Below the pieces are notes generated by a model that was not told the DNA's origin, did no database searches, and saw only the letters and a list, made by a program, of their open reading frames with translations. A DNA stretch of 64,000 nucleotides, from contig JAHHHH010000003.1 in assembly GCA_019359415.1 (NCBI GenBank), positions 62,001 through 126,000 on the forward strand, in the 5' to 3' direction. The translations under genes were made by a program, and so were the position numbers. Below are positions 25,801 through 33,100 of this stretch, piece after piece. Numbering within the stretch: position 1 is the stretch's first letter; the number at the start of each line of letters is the position of its first letter. Source of the DNA: Iphinoe sp. HA4291-MV1. Lineage in GTDB: Bacteria; Cyanobacteriota; Cyanobacteriia; Cyanobacteriales; Nostocaceae.

Positions 25801-28338
25801 AAATGCTATATCTGACTGTTGCTCCTGGGGATGGCGAAGTGATGTCAGCACCACTGGTTCCAAATTATAATATTGTTTGGCAAAGGTACTCAATGTCCCT
25901 CCTGGACCAACTTCTAGCAAGATTCGCTCTGGTTCTTTAAGCAATTCAGTCATCCCTGAGCTAAAGCGTACAGTTTGTCGTAGATGCCTTGCCCAATAGT
26001 GAGAGTCTGTTGCTTGTGCTGTGGTAATCCAAGTGCCAGTAACGTTGGAGATAAATGGAATTTTTGGGGTATTAAGCTTGACTTTTTGTATATATTGTGT
26101 GTAAAGTTCGATGACGGAATCCATCATCTGCGAATGAAAAGCACCTGATGTATGCAGCTTTCGACAGCCTACGTCTTTCTCCAGTAGTTGCTGCTGTAAT
26201 TGAGCGATCGCGTCTGTTGAACCGGAAACAACACATAAGGAGGGACCATTGACTCCCGCAAGAGAAAGCTCTTTTCCAAGCAGGGGTTGCACTTGTTGTT
26301 CCGAAAGTTGAACCGAGAGCATAGCACCTTTTGGAACTTGTTGCATCAGTCGTCCTCTAGCAGCTACTAGCGCTAAAGCATCTTTGAGGGAGAAAACTCC
26401 AGAAAGAGTTGCAGCCACATATTCCCCAATGCTGTGACCAATCATCGCTTCTGGGCGCACACCCCAAGCCATCCACAATTTGGATAAGGCGTACTCAATG
26501 ACAAATAGCGCAGGCTGGGTAATAGAAGTTTGTTCTAATTGCTTTGTAGCTGTTTGGGTTTGTGCTTCGCTTGGATAGAGAATATCTCGTAAATCTAGTC
26601 CTAGGAATGGTCTTAGCATCAAACAGCAGCGATCAACTTCCTCAGTAAATTTGGGTTCGCTCTGGTACAATTCCCGAGCCATATTCACGTACTGCGCTCC
26701 CTGTCCAGGAAACATAAATACGACAGGGTGATTGCAGGGCTGCTGGTAGTGGGTGAAAACTCGTTTCGGTTCAAGAGGATGCAGTGTCTTAACCGCATCT
26801 TCAATATCATGACACACCAGTATTCGGCGATGGTTGAAAGCCTGACGACCAACTTGGAGAGTGTAAGCCACATCAGCCAGGTTTAGCTCGGGATGCTGCT
26901 GAAGATAATTTCCCAGATTTACTGTCGCGGCTTCTAAAGCAGAGCTAGTTTTGGCAGACAGCATTAACAACTTATAAGTTCGCCCAGGGTTAGACGCTTC
27001 GATAGGAGGAGCTTCTTCAACAATCACATGGGCGTTGGTTCCACCAAAACCAAGAGAAGTAATTCCAGCCCGACGAGGAATTCTGTCCGTTTTCCATTCC
27101 GACAGTGTGTTGTTGACATAGAAGGGACTGTTAGCAAAGTCAATCTGGGGATTGGGCTCTTTAAAATGTAAGCTAGGTGGAATTTGTTTGTGTTTGAGAG
27201 CCAGAATTGTTTTAATTAAGCCCGCGATACCAGCAGCCGCATCCAAATGTCCAACATTGGTTTTCACTGAACCAATAGCACAGAAGCCGCGCTTGAGTGT
27301 ACTGGTACGAAAAGCTTTTGTCAAAGCTTTTATTTCTATAGGATCGCCCAGGGGTGTTCCTGTCCCATGTGTTTCTACGTAAGTGATAGTCTCGGCTTCT
27401 ACCCCAGCAGCGGCTATGGCTTCTGCAATCACCTCCACTTGACCTTCTACAGAAGGTGCTGTGAATCCAGCTTTCAAAGAACCGTCATTGTTGACGGCAG
27501 AACCTTTAATCACTGCATGAATGCGATCGCCATCAGCAAGAGCATCCTTTAACTTTTTGAGAACCACAATTCCTACACCGCTACCAAAAATAGTTCCCTT
27601 TGCCTTAGCATCAAAGGCACGGCAATGTCCGTCAGGAGACAAAACTCCATCTTCTTGATAGCGATAACCGTTTTTTGATTGCATATCCAATATCGAAATA
27701 CCACCCGCCAAAGCCATATCACATTCGTAATTGAGCAAGCTTTGGCAAGCAACGTGGACAGCAACTAAAGAAGTGGAACATGAAGTTTGAATTGCATAGC
27801 TTGGTCCAGTTAAATTTAATTTGAAAGAGACGCGCATGGGAAGATAATCGGGATGATTTCCCAGGCTAATTTCTACACCGCTGACTGATTCTCTGATGTT
27901 GGGGTTTGAATAAATATTGAACAAATAGTTACTTATAGTTGAACCAGCGTAAACCCCTATTGAACCAGAGTACGTTTGGGGATTATAGCCAGCATTTTCA
28001 AGCGCAACACACGCACACTCCAAAAAAATGCGGTGTTGGGGGTCCATAATTTCAGCGTCCCTAGGGTTATAGCCAAAGAATGATGCGTCAAACAAATCTA
28101 TATGTTCTAGTGGAACTGCTGCTTTTACATAGTTGGGGTCATTGAGCGTTGCAGAGTCTATACCTGCAGACTCTAATTCTTGAGTAGAAAAAAACGAAAT
28201 TGATTCTACCCCTGAGCGCAGATTTTGCCAAAACTGTTCAATATTCTGGGCTTTAGGAAACCGCCCAGATAGACCGATAACAGCTATGTCGGCTTCATCT
28301 ACCTGATGAAAAATTTTTAAGCTATTTATCATATCCAA
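22888..28338 (-). CDS. Terminal PKS module KS-AT-KR-ACP-TE
   Basis: An 1816-residue type I PKS that adds the last malonate-derived unit and releases the chain. Domains: KS about 15-440 (TSCSTSLVAVH, VETHGTGT, NVGHLD), AT 535-850 (GHSIGEYVAATL, malonyl-type GAFHS), KR 920-1400, ACP with FFELGGHSLLAVH near 1495, and thioesterase 1570-1810 (GWSMGG nucleophile near 1625, PSNHYTI with the catalytic His). The KR NADPH loop reads YLIIEGLGNIGL where working KRs have YLITGGLGGIGL, so reduction may be lost although Y-S-A-A-N is present. The TE marks it as the final assembly protein. It follows the methyltransferase pair by 5 bases. Confidence 0.94.
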   Translation of the reverse strand: MDMINSLKIFHQVDEADIAVIGLSGRFPKAQNIEQFWQNLRSGVESISFFSTQELESAGIDSATLNDPNYVKAAVPLEHIDLFDASFFGYNPRDAEIMDPQHRIFLECACVALENAGYNPQTYSGSIGVYAGSTISNYLFNIYSNPNIRESVSGVEISLGNHPDYLPMRVSFKLNLTGPSYAIQTSCSTSLVAVHVACQSLLNYECDMALAGGISILDMQSKNGYRYQEDGVLSPDGHCRAFDAKAKGTIFGSGVGIVVLKKLKDALADGDRIHAVIKGSAVNNDGSLKAGFTAPSVEGQVEVIAEAIAAAGVEAETITYVETHGTGTPLGDPIEIKALTKAFRTSTLKRGFCAIGSVKTNVGHLDAAAGIAGLIKTILALKHKQIPPSLHFKEPNPQIDFANSPFYVNNTLSEWKTDRIPRRAGITSLGFGGTNAHVIVEEAPPIEASNPGRTYKLLMLSAKTSSALEAATVNLGNYLQQHPELNLADVAYTLQVGRQAFNHRRILVCHDIEDAVKTLHPLEPKRVFTHYQQPCNHPVVFMFPGQGAQYVNMARELYQSEPKFTEEVDRCCLMLRPFLGLDLRDILYPSEAQTQTATKQLEQTSITQPALFVIEYALSKLWMAWGVRPEAMIGHSIGEYVAATLSGVFSLKDALALVAARGRLMQQVPKGAMLSVQLSEQQVQPLLGKELSLAGVNGPSLCVVSGSTDAIAQLQQQLLEKDVGCRKLHTSGAFHSQMMDSVIELYTQYIQKVKLNTPKIPFISNVTGTWITTAQATDSHYWARHLRQTVRFSSGMTELLKEPERILLEVGPGGTLSTFAKQYYNLEPVVLTSLRHPQEQQSDIAFLLNTLGKLWLFGVQVDGSGFYANERRHRIPLPTYPFERQRYWISRQAQPHDVRATQVSLSKKPDIADWFYLPLWKQSAPPGLLGKENLAEQKSCTLVFMDECGLGYQLVKKLEHLGSSKAIAVRVGSEFSKLSDSLYTLNPRQSHDYDALLNELGALNKIPNTIVHLWSVTPDERTESELEWFDSAQYLGFYSLLFLTQALGKQNWTDKFQITVVSNNIQSVTAEEILCPEKATVLGLVKVIPQEYSNISCRSIDVALPRCGSWQEEKLVDHLLTELITKSSELVIAYRGLNRWVQTFEPVRLEEAKGSTSRLKKGGVYLIIEGLGNIGLILAQYLAQTVQAKLVLIGHKGLPEKDEWSQWLATHDHQDEISRKIRKVQALDELGAEVLVLSVDVTNFEQMQRAITLATEHSGNIHGVIYAAEIVSDNSNKNSNKSIQEISQTDCQYQFQSKTHGLFVLEKILQARELDFYLLISSLSSILGGLGYVAYSAANIFVDTFAHKQNQTNPVPWISVNCDRWQLGEEEQNIANRTTLAELFITPEEGIKAFQRIFISEKITQVVVSTGDLQARFDQWLKLESLGDIDQTSFAGDTKEELASTSLARILHPRPNLGNDYVAPRTHIEQTLADIWREILCIEHIGIHDDFFELGGHSLLAVHLMAKIKKQLGQNIQLSALFQGATIKHLASILHEQANNQTLSGLVAIQPQGSKPPLFFVHPVGGNILCYYELSRHLSWDQPFYGLQALGLNGECEPITRIEDMATQYIKALREIQPTGPYFLGGWSMGGVVAFEMAQQLLRHGDQVAMLAMLDSPVPVKSEQTAEVDDYDDVKILVDFATDMALSAGKNLSGSVDELQGLGLDEQLNYFLEQARIANLLPLDFELQQLRCLLKVFKSNVLALQSYAPQVYPNKFVYFQASDEVSNDLQNPTLFWGGLSCKTVEIITIPSNHYTIITKPHIKVVVEHLNVFMNQI

Positions 28339-28343
28339 TTTTT

Positions 28344-29099
28344 TTATTTTAGGAGTTTCCTACAAACAAAAAAGGTTTTTCCAGCTCTTCCACTGACCCC
28401 TAAATCACGTTCTTCATCATAGGTCCTAACTTCCATGAAGCCTACCTTTTTTAAAACAGACTGAATTTCTGCTGGGGAATAAGCTCGACTTAACAAAGTC
28501 ACATCTGAACGCTGCCACTCTCCCTTAAGCAATTGAAATTCAGTATAGTTTTCTCGAAGTACTTTTTTTTCTCTGTCATATGTCAAACGCCCAATCCAGA
28601 CATAATCATCTTCAACATGACCATTCCTAATAGGAACGCTATAATGTGAAAGCGCATCTTCTTCCGAATAGGATTCAAGCGCGAATATACCATTTTCTAG
28701 AAGTGCTTCATAGACGTTTTTGAAGACATTTTCCAGTTCTTCAATACTTATGACATGGTCTAGGGAACTACCTATCGAAACAACTGCATGAAAGGTAGAT
28801 GGAAATTTTAAAGAACGTGCGTCATCCAGGATAAATTCAACACCAGGTGCATTTTCACGAGCATAGCGCAAACTCACTTCAGAGCCATCAAGCCCAATTA
28901 CTTGATACCCTTTTTCTTGAAGTAGTTGTGTTAGTTCTCCTCTACCACAACAGAGGTCAAAAATGTGCGCTCTTTTAGGGATATATTGTAGAACTAATTT
29001 TTCTAAATTCACCAGATAAACTTTGTATACCTCTTCGCTGAATGGGGGAAAAATACGATCCATAGCATCATAATCGGAATAGCGAGTTTCTGAAGACAT
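28344..29099 (-). CDS. SAM-dependent methyltransferase (paralog 2)
   Basis: A 251-residue class I methyltransferase. SAM motif: IFDLCCGRGELTQLLQ; acidic motif VIGLDGSE; DDARSLKFPSTF. I use the ATG at 29099 rather than an upstream start at 29231: from there the protein begins MSSETRYSDYD, matching its neighbour's MSLETRYSDYD, both are 251 residues long, and both ATGs follow the identical 15 bases GGAGTTCAACAGCTT with GGAG as the ribosome site. The extra upstream codons lie in a PKS remnant. It is tightly linked to the terminal PKS. Substrate atom is not predictable. Confidence 0.9.
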   Translation of the reverse strand: MSSETRYSDYDAMDRIFPPFSEEVYKVYLVNLEKLVLQYIPKRAHIFDLCCGRGELTQLLQEKGYQVIGLDGSEVSLRYARENAPGVEFILDDARSLKFPSTFHAVVSIGSSLDHVISIEELENVFKNVYEALLENGIFALESYSEEDALSHYSVPIRNGHVEDDYVWIGRLTYDREKKVLRENYTEFQLLKGEWQRSDVTLLSRAYSPAEIQSVLKKVGFMEVRTYDEERDLGVSGRAGKTFFVCRKLLK

Positions 29100-29130
29100 A
29101 AGCTGTTGAACTCCGTTGAAATTATTAATT

Positions 29131-29160
29131 TGATGTTGGGGTTTGAATAAGGATTGAACA
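29131..29160 (-). pseudogene. Ketosynthase fragment in methyltransferase spacer
   Basis: Thirty bases here match 27894-27923 inside the KS of the terminal PKS at 28 of 30 positions, in the same orientation (reading FNPYSNPNI versus FNIYSNPNI). Together with the PKS start remnant at 29245-29328 it shows that a PKS once stood between the two methyltransferase genes. Confidence 0.75.
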
Positions 29161-29244
29161 CGTAGATATCTGAGGGGGTGACAAGCGCCCTGTAATCCTT
29201 GTCGGGTAAGGAATGAAAGCCACTCTGCCATAGTAAAGATATAT

Positions 29245-29328
29245 TCAAATTTGGCGGTTGTTGAGTCTATTACCTTTCTTCAAGTCAGCATCATCTACTT
29301 CTTGATGAGAAATTTTAAAACTATTCAT
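29245..29328 (-). pseudogene. Remnant of a PKS gene start
   Basis: Immediately after the first methyltransferase (stop at 29343) the sequence reads MNSFKISHQEVDDADLK and then stops. This parallels the start of the terminal PKS (MINSLKIFHQVDEADIA), and the bases before it (CCTAAAATAA-AAAATT-GAT) are also the same as after the second methyltransferase. Only 27 codons remain. It is the 5' end of a deleted PKS copy. Confidence 0.8.
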
Positions 29329-29342
29329 CACATCTAATTTTC

Positions 29343-30098
29343 TTATTTTAGGGGTTTCTGACAAATAAAGCAGGCTACTCCAGCTCTTCCACTTACTCCT
29401 AAATCACGTTCTTCATCATAAATCTTAACTTCCGTGAAGCCCACCTTTTCTAAAGCAGACTTAACTTCTGTTGGGGAATAAGCTTTTCTTAGTGAAGTCA
29501 CGTCTAAACGTTGCCATTGTCCATTTACTAATTGAAATTGAGTACAGTTTTCTCGAACTACTTTTTTTTCTCTGTCATATGTCGAATGCTCAATCCAGGC
29601 AGAATCATCTTTAACATCATTTTTAATGATAGGAACACCCCACTGTGAAAGACAGTCTTCTTCCGAACTCAATTCAAATAAAAATGTACCATTTTCTAGA
29701 AGCGCTGCATACACATTTTGGAAGACTCTTTCCAGTTCCTCAATACTCATGATATGGTTTAGGGAGACATCTATTGAAATAGCTGCATCGAACGTAGGTG
29801 ACAATTTGAAGTAACGTGCATCATCTAATATAAAATTAGCTCCAGATGCTTTCTCACGAGCATAGCGTAACATCAGTTCAGATCCATCTAGCCCAGTTAC
29901 TCGGTATCCCTTTTCTAGCAGTAACTGTGCTATTTGCCCTCTACCACAACAAAGGTCAAAAATGTGCGCCTCTTTGGGGAGATATTGTAGAATCAGTTCT
30001 TCCAAGTGTGTCAGAAATTGTTCGTAACGTTCTCTGCCTTTATGAGTGAACCAAATATCCATCCTATCATAATCAGAATAACGAGTTTCTAAAGACAT
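29343..30098 (-). CDS. SAM-dependent methyltransferase (paralog 1)
   Basis: A 251-residue class I methyltransferase, close sister of the next gene (shared start ETRYSDYD, FDLCCGRG, YGEER-type end YDEERDLGVSGRAG). SAM motif IFDLCCGRGQIAQLLLEKGY, acidic strand VTGLDGSE. The start ATG follows GGAGTTCAACAGCTT, the same leader as its sister. It lies 45 bases after the aminotransferase-PKS, so it is co-transcribed. Having two such copies suggests either two methylations or a recent duplication with one still redundant. Confidence 0.9.
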   Translation of the reverse strand: MSLETRYSDYDRMDIWFTHKGRERYEQFLTHLEELILQYLPKEAHIFDLCCGRGQIAQLLLEKGYRVTGLDGSELMLRYAREKASGANFILDDARYFKLSPTFDAAISIDVSLNHIMSIEELERVFQNVYAALLENGTFLFELSSEEDCLSQWGVPIIKNDVKDDSAWIEHSTYDREKKVVRENCTQFQLVNGQWQRLDVTSLRKAYSPTEVKSALEKVGFTEVKIYDEERDLGVSGRAGVACFICQKPLK

Positions 30099-30143
30099 AA
30101 GCTGTTGAACTCCATTGGATTTTTAATCACTTTCTCAATATTA

Positions 30144-33100
30144 CTAGCGGCGCATTATTTTCTCTCTTCGTCTCTGACCACGAGAAATACTTTTTTCAGC
30201 AGAAAGTATTTCATTCTGTTCCGGACATACAATGTTCGCAAGAGAGTTTATGGTTGGTGCTTCGTAAATGCTTTCTATAGGCATTTCAACATCTAACTTT
30301 TTGTTTAACAAAGAAATAGCTTGAAGAGCGGTTAGAGAATCACCACCCAACTCAAAGAAGTTGTCGTGAATGTTCACGTTGTCAAAACCAAAGAGTTCTT
30401 GCCAAATGTCAGCAATAGTTTTCTCAACCTTTTTACGGGAAGTAGCATAAGTATTCTCCAAAGCGTCAGGTATTTGCTCAACCAGGGTTTCAAACAACTC
30501 ATCAGCAGACTTTGCGTTTGAAGTAACTGGGAAGGACTCAGTCACTAAATTGAAAGATGAACCAGTCAGATGATTTGATAATCCATAAGTTTGATGGGTT
30601 ATTGGTTCTCCGCTATTTGTTGAAATATTTTCAGATGGGAAAAATCCACCTTCTTGCATTTCAACTACGCTTTCCTTGACCGCCAAAATCACCTGTTCAA
30701 TATCTTCGTCAGTATGGGCTGTCGATAGATAAAGGGTGCGTCCTTCCCACACATAAATCCCTTTTTCAAGCAAGTGATAGAAAAGCAAATTACTAAGTTG
30801 AGTCTGGCAATTAAAACGGAAGAGAGAGCCAAAATTAACGACTTTAATTGGTACTTGCTTTTGTTGAAAGTAACTATTAAGAGTTTCGACTAATTGCGTT
30901 GTCCGTTGATTTAACTTTTCTTGAAGTTTGGAACCGCTGTTCTTGATGTGATTGAGTGCAGCCCAGGCGACAGCCATGACGAGAGGATGCTTGAAAAAAG
31001 TACCAGCGAAAAAAGTTGTTTTCACCTGAGGATAAGACTCATCTCCATAATTCCACATACCTCCGTCCAATGCATCCATGAAAGTAGCTTTACCAGCTAC
31101 TACCCCAATAGGTATGCCAGCAGCAACAGCTTTACCGTAGGTCGTGATATCTGCTTGAATACCCCATAAAGCCTGGATACCGCCTGGGTGCATCCGAAAG
31201 CCAGTAACCACTTCATCAAAAATTAAAACAGTTCCAGTTTCTTGAGTTAATTGTCTTAACTGAAAGAGAAATTCTTTGGGCTGCAAATCTGGGCGACTGC
31301 TTTGTATCGGCTCAACTAAAATCGCTGCTAAGTTATGAGCATGCTCTTTAAGAATATTCAGAGATTGGGGAGTACCATACTCCAACACCATGACATCCTC
31401 TGCCAAGTATGATGGAAGACCTGAAGTCATCGGGACAGAACGCAACCTTCCGTCGTTGGTTGTTACTCCTTTGACTAAAACTCCGTCAGAACCGCCGTGA
31501 TAAGAACCAGCAAATAAAGCAATTTTTGAGCGTCCTGTCACAGAACGTGCTATGCGTATGGCTCCCATCACTGCTTCTGTGCCATCATTACAAAAAGCTG
31601 TCCGTTGGGCACCCGTCAACTCGCAAATTAACTTAGCTAGCTGACCAGAAAGACGCGATTGTGGACCATTTAGTATGCCTTGCTTGCTCTGCTCTTGGAG
31701 AGCTTTGATAATAAAAGATGGCGAATGACCAAATAAAAGCGTACCAAACCCCATTGAAATGTCTACGTATTCATTGCCATCGACATCCCAGAGTCTAGCA
31801 CCCTCTCCACGCTCTGCGTGGATTGGATATATCATCTCCTTAATAAAGGGAAGGAACCCTGATACCGCCCTGCTATTGGCATGGTAAGAACGATAAGCTT
31901 GTGTGAGTCGTTTGGATTCTTGGGTACGCTTGATAAAACGTGCAATTAATGCATCCAGATGTTTCTGCTGATGGGGACTCAACATCATCGATTCTTTCTC
32001 GATCTGTTGAAAAGCAGCTTTGGGTGTAAAATCCATTTTCCGGTCTTTGGGCTGTTGCTCGGACTCTGCCCTACTAGATGTAGAGGAAAAATTTGTAGAC
32101 TGATTTACACCAAACCCAGAGGCATTGGTTGAAGTTTGAGCAATTTGCCCATTTTGATGGAGAGGAGAAGATTGGATAGCTTGCAATGAAGGCAAAACTT
32201 CTTTGGGTAAACTTCCCTGTGATAATAAGTCTACCAGTTTAGACATCACCTGAAGATGCTGTGAAATGATTTGTTCAATAACTGTATTTGCTACAGGTTT
32301 CTCCTCTTTTTGATTAACTACTTGCGTATCTGGAGCTTTTTTTGGTTGAGACACAGATTCTCTTGGGGTCGAATCCCCTGAACCATCCCCCTTGCTCCCT
32401 GCTCCCTGCTCCCTTGCCTCTTTTTCAATCCAGTATCTTTTTCGCTCGAAAGGATATGTTGGTAAGGGAATACGATGACGTTGTTCATGAGCATAAAATT
32501 CTGACCAATCTAGATTTATTCCCTCTAGCCAAAGTCTGCCCAACGTATTTAGTAAAAACGCCACATCTGATTGTTGGTTCTGTGGATGTTTTAGTGAAGA
32601 AAGAACTACCTGCTGGGCGCATGCTTGCTTGTTAGCCAAGGTACTTAATGTCTTCCCAGGACCAACCTCCAACAGAATTCGCTCCGGTTGTTGCAGCAAT
32701 TCGGCGATTCCCTCACTAAAACGTACTGTTTGTCGTAAATGTTTTACCCAGTATTTCGGGTCTGTTGCTTGTGCTGCGGTTATCCAAGTACCAGTGACGT
32801 TAGATACAAAAGGAATTTTTGGAGAATTCAGGCTAATTTTGCTGACCTGTTCTTGGAATGGCTCTAGAATAGAGTCCATCATTTGGGAATGAAAGGCATG
32901 GGAAGTATGCAGACGGCGACAGTCCACACCTTGGTCGGTCAATCGGTTTTGTAACTCCTCAATCGCTTGTTCCACTCCAGAAACCACACACAGATTTGGT
33001 CCGTTGATTGCAGCTAAGGAGAGTTTCTCACACAGCAGGGGTTGGATTTCTTGCTCCGATAGTGGTATTGCTAGCATTGTCCCCGAGGGAAGTTGCTGTA

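Noticed and set aside
29100-29231. N-terminal extension of the second methyltransferase (start at 29231)
   Set aside because: The paralog begins at the equivalent of ATG 29099 with the same leader; the extension crosses a ketosynthase fragment and is not conserved.
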